64,000 nucleotides of DNA from JALZUE01 sp051251725 (GCA_051251725.1 JBPOFN010000001.1:62001-126000), one strand, 5' to 3'; positions 8,571 to 17,403 are shown, counted from the first letter of the stretch. Notes: generated from the letters alone by a model not told the origin. Numbers and translations are program-made.

Positions 8571-9209
8571 ATGATCACTAAAAATGCCAACTATTCTTGG
8601 CAAGAAGAACTTGCTAATGCTATTAGTCACGGCATTGGTGCGTTATTAAGTGTCGCTGGGTTAACCTTGTTGGTGATGCACGCCATTGCTGAGCAAAGCA
8701 CAGTTAAGATTGTCAGCTTTGCTATTTATGGTTCAACGCTTGTGGTGTTATTTTCTGCTTCAACGCTTTACCATGCACTGGTCAACCCCGCGGCTAAACG
8801 CATACTCAAGAAAGTTGACCATTGTGCTATTTATTTACTGATAGCAGGAACGTACACTCCACTAATGCTGATAACTGTGCAAGGTAGCATTGGTTTAATC
8901 ATGCTAGTTATTATTTGGTTATTGGCGCTTGCGGGGATTATTTTTAAAATTAGCACTAAAAAACAACATAAATTTATTTCGCTAAGTACTTATTTAGGGA
9001 TGGGGTTTATTTCATTGTTAATTATTCAAAAATTAAACCAAGCATTAGCAACCGGGGGCATGGTTTTATTGACGGTTGGTGGATTAGTTTATGCTTTCGG
9101 CGTGATTTTTTATGCCAATAAAAACATTCCTTTTAATCACGCGATTTGGCACCTATTTGTGCTTGCTGGGGCCGCCTGTCATTTTACGTTAATTCTTTTA
9201 TACGTTTAG
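8571..9209 (+). CDS. trhA: TrhA/YqfA hemolysin III family membrane protein (PAQR)
   Basis: A 212-residue inner-membrane protein with about seven hydrophobic helices. It has the PAQR/hemolysin III signatures EELANAISHGIGA near the N-terminus, SASTLYHAL (His of the Ser-x3-Asp-His site set), DHCAIYLLIAGTYTP, and the C-terminal HAIWHLFVLAGAACHF with two conserved His. Family members affect membrane energetics and fluidity; the haemolysin name is historical. It stands alone between divergent yebG and a convergent lipoprotein gene. An AGAGGA ribosome site precedes the ATG. Confidence 0.9.
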   Translation: MITKNANYSWQEELANAISHGIGALLSVAGLTLLVMHAIAEQSTVKIVSFAIYGSTLVVLFSASTLYHALVNPAAKRILKKVDHCAIYLLIAGTYTPLMLITVQGSIGLIMLVIIWLLALAGIIFKISTKKQHKFISLSTYLGMGFISLLIIQKLNQALATGGMVLLTVGGLVYAFGVIFYANKNIPFNHAIWHLFVLAGAACHFTLILLYV

Positions 9210-9229
9210 TTGAAATTATCGCAATAGAA

Positions 9230-10543
9230 TTATTGCACGTTAATATTAATACGGCGTAGGTTATTACTTAATACCGATAAATCATTATTATCAACATAAT
9301 CGATGTAATCTTGAAAGCCATGGTTATTATCACTTTTCAATAACGAGACACTGTTGATGGTAATAACATCTTTTAAAGCAATGAGATTATCATAACCCGC
9401 TAGTGACTGCGCTAAAGGTAAAACGCCTTTATTCTCACCATAAAAAGTCCATGTAATATCGGTTGAGTTTTCATCCGCTGAGTTTGATAGGACAAGTTCG
9501 ACAATCGCCATCGGATAATTAGCTACTGCGCTATAGTTATAACGTTTATCGTCAGTAATGGTTAATAACTGCGTTACATCAAGCTCTGCTAGCGTTTCAT
9601 TTGCTGCCGCCATTAAAGCCTCATCGACGAGCTCTGACACAACCGTGTGCTGATGCTCAAACTTAGCTGCACCAAATTCAGAATTAATGGCTGGAAAGGT
9701 ATATTTACTCGTGCTCGAAAAACTGACTTCGCTGGCATATAAATGGTTTTTGAATAACTCAATACCGCTCGCGTCTTTGGCAATAGCTATTGTTAGATGG
9801 CGATTACCCGCAATGAATTGACTTAAGGTTCTATTACTCGCACTAGTCGTTATCGGCTGGTAACTATCAAGTACTTCAATCGCTGATACTTGCCAGATCT
9901 TGTCTGATGTAGCGCTAAAGTCAGTAACAAACTCGGCTGCGCCAATACTCTGCTGCTGATGATCTTGCCCTAAAACAGCAAAAGAATGTAACGGCCAAGG
10001 GTTGGACTGCTCGCGACAAACTTCGACACCAGCAAATTCAGTGGTACGTTCATCAAGGGCCAACCAACTGTCAAAAGGTGCAGAACTTAATACTTGTTCA
10101 CGAAGAGTAAAAGGTCGATGCCTTAACTGTAAGGTTTGTTTATTACATTGGCACGAGCCATTTTTCATGCGTTTATCATATTGCGCTCGAAATGTCGGTT
10201 TCGACCTTGTTGCTACCTTGGCAAAACTAGTGATCGCGTAACTTTCTTTGTCATCTCCGCGCTGTGTTTTTGCCACTATCGTATAATTAATAAATTCTTT
10301 AGTGATAACAAAGCTAACTTGGCCATGACTATTCGCTTGATACTGGCTTAATGTTTTCCAATTTTCGTCTTGTAAATACAATTCATAATCGGTGAAATCA
10401 GTGGCGACACCACATTTATTATAAAGCTTGGCATTTAAAACAAATTTAAACTCTTCTTTCGCTTCTTTTCCATTAGAAGAGCCGCCACAACTTTGTAGTG
10501 AAATGGCAAGAAATAAAATAGCAAAACGAATGACTGATAACAT
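9230..10543 (-). CDS. Putative lipoprotein of unknown function
   Basis: A 437-residue protein not recognised as a known family. It begins MLSVIRFAILFLAISLQSCGG, a type II signal peptide with lipobox LQSC (Cys19), so it should be a lipoprotein. The mature part starts with a Gly/Ser/Lys-rich linker and then beta-rich sequence resembling an Ig-like or carboxypeptidase-regulatory fold (LYNKCGVATDFTDYELYLQDENWK). A CQC motif (NGSCQCNKQT) follows near residue 133. No catalytic motif is seen. A GCAATA/TATTGC hairpin (9221-9236) overlaps its 3' end and faces trhA. Confidence 0.6.
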   Translation of the reverse strand: MLSVIRFAILFLAISLQSCGGSSNGKEAKEEFKFVLNAKLYNKCGVATDFTDYELYLQDENWKTLSQYQANSHGQVSFVITKEFINYTIVAKTQRGDDKESYAITSFAKVATRSKPTFRAQYDKRMKNGSCQCNKQTLQLRHRPFTLREQVLSSAPFDSWLALDERTTEFAGVEVCREQSNPWPLHSFAVLGQDHQQQSIGAAEFVTDFSATSDKIWQVSAIEVLDSYQPITTSASNRTLSQFIAGNRHLTIAIAKDASGIELFKNHLYASEVSFSSTSKYTFPAINSEFGAAKFEHQHTVVSELVDEALMAAANETLAELDVTQLLTITDDKRYNYSAVANYPMAIVELVLSNSADENSTDITWTFYGENKGVLPLAQSLAGYDNLIALKDVITINSVSLLKSDNNHGFQDYIDYVDNNDLSVLSNNLRRININVQ

Positions 10544-10743
10544 AGTAAATAAAATGACGAATCTAGGCGTGAGAGGATTATACGCAGGCTTTAAAAAAAC
10601 AAAACTGTTTAAAGTAAAAAGTAGATAAAAATAATGTAAACGTTTATATCAAATGAAAGAAAATCAGATTGCAGTCATTTAGGGATTAATAGGCGTTGGC
10701 GTATGTTGGTTTTTGACCCGCTAGGCTAGAAATATATCGATAT

Positions 10744-10782
10744 AGAACCCTGTCACATTGAAGAGGTAACAGGGTTCTTTTT
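10744..10782 (+). terminator. Plus-strand intrinsic terminator without an obvious gene
   Basis: AGAACCCTGT (10744-10753) pairs perfectly with ACAGGGTTCT (10769-10778) around a 15-base loop and runs into a T tract. On the opposite strand there is no T run. No plus-strand gene ends here; the 200 bases upstream hold no convincing open frame. Confidence 0.7.
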
Positions 10783-10835
10783 ACTGTTGAGCTGTATTAA
10801 ATGCTAGTTAGTTTATCTAGCTAGTTACTGGCACA

Positions 10836-11131
10836 TTAATTTTTTCTTAATAAAATTAATGCTGCTAATGCAAATATTACGATTACCGAAGACTCAGGAA
10901 CCTCTTGTGCGGCATTCACTGTGTAAGCACGCCATCGGAAGAGAAGAATTTTACAAACAAATAGTAAAAGTTTCCGGCCGGAAGATCTGCTGTTGCAGTC
11001 AAACCTTGTAAGGGAAATTCAACGTTAGAAATATCACTGGTTGTGCCGACAGCAGACGCATCAAAAACGATAGTATCTTTAACCACACCCCAACCAGCAT
11101 TAGGCGTGTTTTTCAATACCAAGCGCGCGAT
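10836..11131 (-). pseudogene. Remnant of a PEP-CTERM surface/secreted protein gene
   Basis: Two frames hold pieces of one protein. The upstream piece reads LVLKNTPNAGWGVVKDTIVF and ends FFSSDGVLTQ-stop at 10916. A one-base shift joins it to a frame reading RAYTVNAAQEVPESS, then the hydrophobic VIVIFALAALILL and RKN before TAA at 10836-10838. That C-terminus is a PEP-CTERM sorting signal (PES variant). There is no signal peptide or good start; the 5' side is closed by an in-frame TAA just before 11131. Only the C-terminal ~95 residues survive, so this is a decayed fragment. Confidence 0.7.
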
Positions 11132-11302
11132 TTACCTAACGAGAAAAAGACTCACTCCCTTTGTATATCAACTCGTTCTGTTTCATGAAACACCTTAGAT
11201 TAATATGAAAATAAAAATATCCATATTTAAAAAAACCATATCACTAGCACGTTTATTTATGCTAAATATTGACCACTTTAAAGTAACAGTTAAAATATAG
11301 TA

Positions 11303-11566
11303 ATACCATTGCGTCTAAGAAAGTGATCGCTAGCGAGAATTTTAAGGCTTAAAGACAAGGCATTGATTATAAGGAATAGTTATTCTATTGTAAAAATCGA
11401 TAGCGCTGCATATAAGCCTTAAAAACTCGCCCCTCGGGAACGCATAGGCATCATGATAAAGGTACAAAATTTGTTTAATATAGAATCACTATATCTAAAC
11501 ATATTTTGCTTTTTCTCATATCCCCCATGTCGTTCTAAGTGGTCACTTCTTTAGATGGATTGGTAT
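11303..11566. mobile_element. MITE-like inverted-repeat element, about 264 bp
   Basis: The ends are imperfect inverted repeats of 26 bases, 20 matching, both starting ATACCA (11303-11328 and 11541-11566). A second inverted pair lies inside: GCGAGAATTTTAAGGCTTA (11333-11351) against TAAGCCTTAAAAACTCGC (11413-11430). There is no coding capacity. Size, terminal repeats and AT-rich flanks suggest a non-autonomous transposable element or its remnant. No clear target-site duplication was seen. Confidence 0.5.
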
Positions 11567-11631
11567 AAGTCATGTAGTTGTTAGCCATTATCATTGCAAA
11601 TCAACAAGCATTGATAATAATTTGAAAAAAT

Positions 11632-11672
11632 AAAAAAAAGGGTAATAACACTTTCATGTTATTACCCTTTTT
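11632..11672 (-). terminator. Terminator of the isc-hsc-fdx operon
   Basis: GGGTAATAACA and TGTTATTACCC form an 11-base-pair stem. On the minus strand it is followed by eight T residues, 20 bases after the fdx stop codon. Confidence 0.9.
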
Positions 11673-11691
11673 CATCAATAGGTTAACGCTA

Positions 11692-12030
11692 CTAGTGGTT
11701 TTCAGACACCATATTGACAGTATATCTTGGTATTTCGATCACTAGATCTTCATCTGCAATAATCGATTGACAGCTTAAGCGAGAATCAGGCTCTAAGCCC
11801 CACGCTTTGTCTAATAAATCGTCCTCTAATTCATCGCTTTCCGCTAACGAATCAAAACCTTCACGAACGATCACGTGGCAAGTTGTACAAGCACAAACTT
11901 TTTCACAAGCATGTTCAAGGTCAATGTCATTTTTTAAAATAGTATTTAATACAGTTTCACCAGTTTCGGCTTCTAATACAGCACCGTCAGGGCAAAGTTC
12001 TTGATGTGGCAATACAATAATTTTTGGCAT
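11692..12030 (-). CDS. fdx: [2Fe-2S] ferredoxin of the ISC system
   Basis: A 112-residue ferredoxin that supplies electrons for iron-sulfur cluster assembly. The cluster ligands follow the Cx5Cx2C pattern (CEKVCACTTC) with the last Cys in SRLSCQS. It begins PKIIVLPHQELCPDGAVLEAETGE, the typical Isc-type Fdx N-terminus. It is the last gene of the operon before a strong terminator. No iscX follows it in the usual position. Confidence 0.95.
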   Translation of the reverse strand: MPKIIVLPHQELCPDGAVLEAETGETVLNTILKNDIDLEHACEKVCACTTCHVIVREGFDSLAESDELEDDLLDKAWGLEPDSRLSCQSIIADEDLVIEIPRYTVNMVSENH

Positions 12031-12081
12031 AATAAATCTTCTTCTATGGTTTGCTGTAACATTAAATTACGGCAAATTAAC

Positions 12082-13944
12082 TTATAAATCGTCTACGGTT
12101 TGACCCGACAGTGCAACTTTGATTGATGCGTCCATTCGACGCTCAGCAAATACCGCGGTTAAATCATTTACTTTTTCAATACTTGCTTCAATAGCTTTTT
12201 CGTCATCGCCTTGGCTTAAACTTACCAGTTCAGCAATACCCGCATTTACATCAGCTAATTCACTTTCGCTTAATAATTTACTGTCAACGGCTAATGCTGC
12301 TTCTAAAGCTTCAATCACACGTGAGGCTTCAACCTGTTGCTCTTTCAGCATTCTTAAGGCCATATCTTGTTTGGCATTAGACATAGAATCAAGGATCATT
12401 TGGGTAATTTCGCTATCTTCTAAACCAAAAGAAGGTTTGACCACAATGCTTGATTCAACCCCAGTTGATTTTTCCATCGCGGTTACTTCTAACAAACCAT
12501 CAGCGTCAACTTTAAAAGTAACTCTAATATGGGCTGCACCAGCAGCCATTGGCGGAATGCCGCGAAGTTCAAAACGCGCTAATGAACGACAATCGTCAAC
12601 CAACTCACGCTCACCTTGTAAAACATGTACCGCCATTGCGGTTTGACCATCTTTGAAAGTAGTAAATTCTTGCGCTTTGGCAACTGGAATAGTGGTATTA
12701 CGTGAAATAACTTTTTCCACTAACCCACCCATAGTTTCTAAACCAAGCGATAACGGTAAAACATCTAACAACAGCATATCGCTGTCTGGTTTATTACCGG
12801 CTAAAATATCCGCTTGAATAGCAGCGCCAATGGCGACAACTTTATCTGGGTCAATAGATGTTAATGGCTGCTTTTTGAAATGCTTTTCAACTTCTTGGCG
12901 TACCAATGGGACACGAGTTGAACCACCAACCATGACAATTTGGATCACTTCATCGGTTGTGATCTCAGCATCTTTTAACGCTCGGCGACAAGCGCGTAAC
13001 GTTTTAGTTACTAGCGGCTGAATTAAACTTTCAAAATGCTCACGGCTAATATTACCTTGCCACTGACTACCGTCTTCTTTGTTAATCACAACTTGATGAC
13101 TGGTGTTATCAGTTAACGCTTCTTTAGCTGAACACGCTTGTTGTGTTAACTGGCGTTCCATTGACGGTGATAAAGGTCTAACTAAACCTGACTGCTCAAC
13201 TAAATAGTCGGTGATCACAACATCAAAATCGTCGCCGCCTAACGCTGAATCACCACCGGTTGAAAGTACTTCAAAAACACCTTGGTTTAAGCGTAATACT
13301 GAAATATCAAAAGTACCACCACCTAAGTCATAAACCGCAATAACACCTTCTTGGCCTGAATCTAAACCGTATGCAACGGCTGCCGCTGTCGGTTCATTTA
13401 ATAAACGTAAAACATTCAAACCAGCAATTTTTGCTGCATCTTTAGTACTATGGCGTTGGGCGTCGTCAAAATAAGCCGGTACGGTAATAACAACACCGGT
13501 CAACTCACCACCTAATGCGGCTTCAGCGCGGGCATTTAAGGTTTTTAATATTTCGCTAGAAACTTGTACCGGATTTACTTTGCCGCGGCGCGTTTCAATA
13601 CTTGGGTGACTTTCATCACCACAAAATTGGTACGGTAAAGACGGATATTTCGCTTGAATATCACTTAAGCTACGACCAATTAAACGTTTGGCAGAAACAA
13701 TGGTATTTTCAGCATCTGAAATGGCATGCGCTTTGGCAGCGTTGCCAACTAAGATACCATCGGATTGATAGCTTACGATTGACGGTAATATTTCATTACC
13801 TTCAGCGTCTGCTAATGTACTAGCAAGGCCGCTTTTAACACTGGCAATAAGCGAGTTAGTGGTACCTAAGTCAATGCCTGCAGCTAATCTGTGTTCATGA
13901 GGAACGGTACTTTGACCTGGTTCAGCAATTTGTAATAAAGCCAT
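12082..13944 (-). CDS. hscA: HscA, Hsp70-type chaperone for IscU
   Basis: A specialised Hsp70 of 620 residues that with HscB drives transfer of clusters from IscU to acceptors. The ATPase domain shows AGIDLGTTNSLIA, AVYDLGGGTFDISVL and VGGSTRVPLVR. The substrate-binding domain begins around residue 390 (LLLDVLPLSLGLETMGGLVEKVI). It lies 32 bases downstream of hscB and 51 bases upstream of fdx, as in E. coli. Confidence 0.97.
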   Translation of the reverse strand: MALLQIAEPGQSTVPHEHRLAAGIDLGTTNSLIASVKSGLASTLADAEGNEILPSIVSYQSDGILVGNAAKAHAISDAENTIVSAKRLIGRSLSDIQAKYPSLPYQFCGDESHPSIETRRGKVNPVQVSSEILKTLNARAEAALGGELTGVVITVPAYFDDAQRHSTKDAAKIAGLNVLRLLNEPTAAAVAYGLDSGQEGVIAVYDLGGGTFDISVLRLNQGVFEVLSTGGDSALGGDDFDVVITDYLVEQSGLVRPLSPSMERQLTQQACSAKEALTDNTSHQVVINKEDGSQWQGNISREHFESLIQPLVTKTLRACRRALKDAEITTDEVIQIVMVGGSTRVPLVRQEVEKHFKKQPLTSIDPDKVVAIGAAIQADILAGNKPDSDMLLLDVLPLSLGLETMGGLVEKVISRNTTIPVAKAQEFTTFKDGQTAMAVHVLQGERELVDDCRSLARFELRGIPPMAAGAAHIRVTFKVDADGLLEVTAMEKSTGVESSIVVKPSFGLEDSEITQMILDSMSNAKQDMALRMLKEQQVEASRVIEALEAALAVDSKLLSESELADVNAGIAELVSLSQGDDEKAIEASIEKVNDLTAVFAERRMDASIKVALSGQTVDDL

Positions 13945-13976
13945 GATTTGTTTCTTTCAATTTTAATGGAGTAATA

Positions 13977-14504
13977 CTAGTCATCAAAAAGCTGATCTTC
14001 TAGTCGATCGAGCTCAATGTGTAGTTTTTGGTAAAATTTAAGTTTACGCAGATTATCACACGCACTTTTATTTGATTGCGCTGAGTTCTCAATTAACTGT
14101 TGATGCATTAAAGCCAATAATTGTTGATACTCTTGATCTAATTCTTGATTAGCAGACAAAATAGCGGCATCAGGATCAGCGGCATGCTTAACGTCTTCAA
14201 GCATTTCACGCAATTCCATTTGGCGCATTAAAAACATGTTGTCTTGAAAAGAGTTTTGCTCAGGTGGCATTTCAACACCGCGCTGCTCTAACATATATTG
14301 AGCACGTTTAAGCGGTAGCTTTAAGGTTTGATATGCATCATTAATTTGAGCAGATTTTTGTACCGCCAGCAGTTGTGTTTGACTAGCTGCATGCGCGAAT
14401 TTATCGGGATGTACTTTTTTTTGAAGTGATTGATAAACTTGGGACAAATATTGGCTATCAATATCGAAAGATTCATCAACACCAAATAGCTCAAAATAAT
14501 TCAA
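13977..14504 (-). CDS. hscB: HscB, J-type co-chaperone
   Basis: The 175-residue J-protein partner of HscA, which binds IscU and stimulates HscA ATP hydrolysis. The J domain is N-terminal (MNYFELFGVDESFDID) with the HPD motif in KKVHPDKF. The C-terminal helical domain that binds IscU follows (about 95-175). It is preceded by an unusual hairpin in the iscA-hscB gap. Confidence 0.95.
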   Translation of the reverse strand: MNYFELFGVDESFDIDSQYLSQVYQSLQKKVHPDKFAHAASQTQLLAVQKSAQINDAYQTLKLPLKRAQYMLEQRGVEMPPEQNSFQDNMFLMRQMELREMLEDVKHAADPDAAILSANQELDQEYQQLLALMHQQLIENSAQSNKSACDNLRKLKFYQKLHIELDRLEDQLFDD

Positions 14505-14543
14505 AACAATTCCTAAGATCTTTGATCAAAATATTAAGTGAAG

Positions 14544-14580
14544 GTCTTAAACTTTAGCCGAAGCGGTTAAAGTTTAAGAC
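14544..14580 (-). other. UUCG-capped hairpin in the iscA-hscB gap
   Basis: On the minus strand, GTCTTAAACTTTA pairs perfectly over 13 bases with TAAAGTTTAAGAC, and the tip carries C-TTCG-G, a stable tetraloop. No T run follows, so it is not a normal terminator. It more likely stabilises the 3' end of iscRSUA mRNA or marks a processing site. The gap of 146 bases is otherwise empty. Confidence 0.65.
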
Positions 14581-14650
14581 AAAAGTGCACAGCACAAAGC
14601 TATGTCAGCACTTTCAACGAAGTCTATCTTGCTAAAATCACTAGCAAAAT

Positions 14651-14974
14651 TTAGACGTTAAAGGATTCACCACAACCACACTCGCCTTTAGCGTTAGGGT
14701 TGGTAAATTTAAAGCCTTCGTTCAGCCCTTCTTTAACAAAATCAAGCTCGATACCAGCAAGGTACACTAAGCTTTTACCATCGATAATGACGTTAACGCC
14801 ATCGATAGTGAACATTTCGTCGTCTTCATTTGCATCATCAACAAATTCAAGTACATAAGCCAAGCCTGAACAGCCTGTCGTTTTTATACCTAAACGTAAA
14901 CCAAGGCCTGAACCTCGGTTTACTAAGAATGATTTAACCCGCTCAGCTGCGGCTGGTGTCATAGTAACTGACAT
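14651..14974 (-). CDS. iscA: IscA, A-type iron-sulfur carrier
   Basis: A 107-residue A-type carrier that delivers Fe-S clusters to apo-proteins. The three ligand cysteines are visible: one in KTTGCSGLAY and two in the C-terminal GECGCGESF. Length and ends match E. coli IscA. The gene follows iscU by 15 bases. Confidence 0.96.
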   Translation of the reverse strand: MSVTMTPAAAERVKSFLVNRGSGLGLRLGIKTTGCSGLAYVLEFVDDANEDDEMFTIDGVNVIIDGKSLVYLAGIELDFVKEGLNEGFKFTNPNAKGECGCGESFNV

Positions 14975-14989
14975 GTTAACTCCGCGAAC

Positions 14990-15370
14990 TTAAGCGTTTT
15001 TACTACGGTAATCTTCAATTGCCGCTTTAATGGCATCTTCAGCTAAAATCGAACAGTGAATTTTCACTGGCGGTAATGCTAATTCTTCTGAGATATCGGT
15101 ATTCTTGATAGCAGCAGCTTCTTCAATTGACTTACCTTTTACCCATTCAGTCACTAATGAGCTAGAAGCGATCGCAGAACCACAACCGTAAGTTTTGAAT
15201 TTAGCATCTTCAATAATGCCTTTATCTGAAATTTTTAATTGTAATTTCATTACGTCACCACAAGCCGGTGCACCCACCATACCTGTTGCAACACTTGGAT
15301 CATTTTTATCCATAGAACCTACATTACGTGGGTTCTCATAATGATCAATAACCTTTTCGCTATACGCCAT
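14990..15370 (-). CDS. iscU: IscU, Fe-S scaffold
   Basis: A 126-residue scaffold on which clusters are built from IscS-derived sulfur. It begins MAYSEKVIDHYENPRNVGS. The three conserved cysteines lie in GAPACGDVM, TYGCGSAIA and KIHCSILAEDA. The HscA-recognition motif LPPVK is present (ELALPPVKIHCS). Confidence 0.97.
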   Translation of the reverse strand: MAYSEKVIDHYENPRNVGSMDKNDPSVATGMVGAPACGDVMKLQLKISDKGIIEDAKFKTYGCGSAIASSSLVTEWVKGKSIEEAAAIKNTDISEELALPPVKIHCSILAEDAIKAAIEDYRSKNA

Positions 15371-15453
15371 GATATATCTCCTACCTACAATTGTGCGTTA
15401 ACTTATTTTGGTTAACGCGTGGAGCAAAATTTTAAAGGTGCCTAAGCGTTTGC

Positions 15454-16668
15454 TTAGTGGGCAACCCATTCAACTGATTCTAAATCGATACCGTCTTGGA
15501 ACATTTCCCATAACGGTGACATATCACGTAAATGTCCGATCGCTTTTTGAATTAAATCAATTGCATAATCTATTTCTTCTGCCGTAGTGAAACGACCAAA
15601 GCTAAAACGAATTGAGCTATGAGCCATTTCGTCATTTAAACCTAGTGCACGTAATACATATGACGGTTCTAAGCTTGCTGATGTACAGGCAGAACCTGAA
15701 GAAACAGCTAAGTCTTTTAATGCCATAATTAATGATTCGCCTTCAACAAAGTTAAAGCTAACATTAAGGTTACCTTGATAACGTTTTTCAACATCACCAT
15801 TAATAAATACTTGCTCCATGCTTTGTACGCCGTTCCATAAACGATCGCGCATTGCAGTAACGTGAGCTAAATCTTGAGCCATCTCTTCTTTCGCAATACG
15901 ACAAGCTTCACCAAAACCAACAATTTGATGTGTTGCTAAAGTGCCACTACGCATGCCGCGTTCATGACCACCACCATGCATTTGTGCTTCTAAGCGAATG
16001 CGTGGCTTACGACGCACGTATAATGCACCAATACCTTTAGGGCCGTACATTTTATGTGCTGAGATAGAAAGTAAATCAACTTTCAACGCTTGCATATCAA
16101 CTGGAATTTTACCAACAGATTGCGCAGCATCAACATGAAATACTATTTTACGAGCACGACACATTTCGCCAATTTCACCGATATCTTGAATAACACCAAT
16201 TTCATTGTTCACATGCATAATTGACACAAGTACTGTGTCGTCACGCATAGCCGCTTCAAGTTTAGTTAAATCAATTAAACCATTGGCTTCAGGCTCTAAA
16301 TACGTTGCTTCAAAACCTTGACGTTCAAGTTCCCTGAAGGTATCAAGTACCGCTTTATGTTCGGTTTTACAGGTAATGATATGTTTACCTTTTTTACCGT
16401 AAAAATTTGCCGCGCCTTTAATGGCCAAGTTATCAGATTCAGTGGCACCCGAAGTAATAACAATTTCTCTTGGATCAGCATTAATTAAGTCAGCAATTTG
16501 ATTACGTGCAACATCAACCGCTTCTTCTGCCTGCCAGCCAAATTTATGAGAGCGAGATGCTGGGTTACCGTAAAAACCATCGGTAGTCATGTATTGCATC
16601 ATTTTTTCAGCAACGCGTTTATCAACTGGCGTTGTTGCTGAGTAATCAAAATAAATAGGAAGCTTCAT
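15454..16668 (-). CDS. iscS: IscS, cysteine desulfurase
   Basis: PLP enzyme of 404 residues that takes sulfur from cysteine and passes it to IscU and other acceptors such as tRNA-thiolation proteins. The PLP lysine lies in SISAHKMYGPKGIG, and the catalytic cysteine loop is SSGSACTSASLEPSYVL near residue 328. It starts MKLPIYFDYSATTPVD like E. coli IscS. It lies between iscR and iscU in the standard order. Confidence 0.97.
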   Translation of the reverse strand: MKLPIYFDYSATTPVDKRVAEKMMQYMTTDGFYGNPASRSHKFGWQAEEAVDVARNQIADLINADPREIVITSGATESDNLAIKGAANFYGKKGKHIITCKTEHKAVLDTFRELERQGFEATYLEPEANGLIDLTKLEAAMRDDTVLVSIMHVNNEIGVIQDIGEIGEMCRARKIVFHVDAAQSVGKIPVDMQALKVDLLSISAHKMYGPKGIGALYVRRKPRIRLEAQMHGGGHERGMRSGTLATHQIVGFGEACRIAKEEMAQDLAHVTAMRDRLWNGVQSMEQVFINGDVEKRYQGNLNVSFNFVEGESLIMALKDLAVSSGSACTSASLEPSYVLRALGLNDEMAHSSIRFSFGRFTTAEEIDYAIDLIQKAIGHLRDMSPLWEMFQDGIDLESVEWVAH

Positions 16669-16709
16669 TTGCTTTCTTTCTCCAAACTGAATTCAATGGG
16701 GCCGGTTAA

Positions 16710-17216
16710 TTACCAACCACTCATTATACTTTTCGTTTCAATAACTGTTTCAAGTGACTTATCAAGTTGAGGCTTTTTATAAGCATCGTCTTGGCGTAAT
16801 GAAACTGACTTAACATCTCGTTGATCAACGAGCTCAGACAATGAGATGCTTTGTAAAAAATCTTCGATGCGGTTGCTTAAATCAGACCATAAAGTATGAG
16901 TTAAACATTGATGACCGCCTTGGCAATTGCCTTGCCCCATGCATTTAGTCGCATCGACGCTTTCATCAACTGCACTGATAACATCAGCAACAGCAATATC
17001 CGCTGAGCATTTACCTAATTTATATCCGCCACCTGGGCCACGCACACTATGTACTAAACCGTGTTTACGTAATCTTGAGAACAATTGTTCAAGATAAGAT
17101 AAAGAAATTCCTTGGCGCTCTGAAATATCAGCTAAAGGTACAGGTCCTGAGTCAGCATGAATAGTTACATCAAGCATAGCTGTAACAGCATAACGTCCTT
17201 TAGAGGTGAGTTTCAT
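16710..17216 (-). CDS. iscR: IscR, Fe-S-sensing transcription regulator
   Basis: An Rrf2-family regulator of 168 residues that binds a [2Fe-2S] cluster and represses its own operon. The N-terminal winged helix (MKLTSKGRYAVTAMLDV) is followed by the three cluster cysteines in KCMGQGNCQGGHQC. Two near-perfect IscR palindromes and a strong promoter lie in the 187 bases upstream, consistent with autoregulation. Confidence 0.97.
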   Translation of the reverse strand: MKLTSKGRYAVTAMLDVTIHADSGPVPLADISERQGISLSYLEQLFSRLRKHGLVHSVRGPGGGYKLGKCSADIAVADVISAVDESVDATKCMGQGNCQGGHQCLTHTLWSDLSNRIEDFLQSISLSELVDQRDVKSVSLRQDDAYKKPQLDKSLETVIETKSIMSGW

Positions 17217-17277
17217 AATGTATATTCTCTAAGCTATATTTCTACAGATATAACTACATAACCTTAAGTGCGGCGCA

Positions 17278-17305
17278 ATTATATATATCCTAGTAAATTA
17301 GTCAA
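17278..17305 (-). promoter_or_regulatory. iscR promoter
   Basis: The minus strand carries TTGACT (17300-17305), a 16-base spacer and a perfect TATAAT (17278-17283), about 60 bases before the iscR ATG. An IscR-type palindrome lies directly upstream of the -35 box. Confidence 0.82.
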
Positions 17306-17309
17306 ATAA

Positions 17310-17334
17310 ATACCCGAGTAATTTACTCAAGTAT
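17310..17334. promoter_or_regulatory. IscR-type palindrome, promoter-proximal
   Basis: A 25-base imperfect palindrome with half-sites ATACCCGAGTA and TACTCAAGTAT around ATT. It has the layout of E. coli type 1 IscR sites (ATASYYGACT...), with GAGT in place of GACT. It abuts the iscR -35 box. Confidence 0.75.
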
Positions 17335-17363
17335 TCTACGCCTGAGAGAATATTAGTCAAGTA

Positions 17364-17388
17364 ATACTTGAGTAATTTACTCAAGTAT
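17364..17388. promoter_or_regulatory. IscR-type palindrome, distal
   Basis: A second, perfect 25-base palindrome with half-sites ATACTTGAGTA and TACTCAAGTAT, 54 bases from the first. It lies just after the cysE 3' end, so it may serve iscR rather than cysE. Confidence 0.7.
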
Positions 17389-17403
17389 TATAATTACTCA
17401 TAG

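Noticed and set aside
12119..12646. 175-codon plus-strand frame opposite hscA
   Set aside because: Long but antisense to a conserved Hsp70, Ser/Ala/Thr-rich and typical of a shadow frame.
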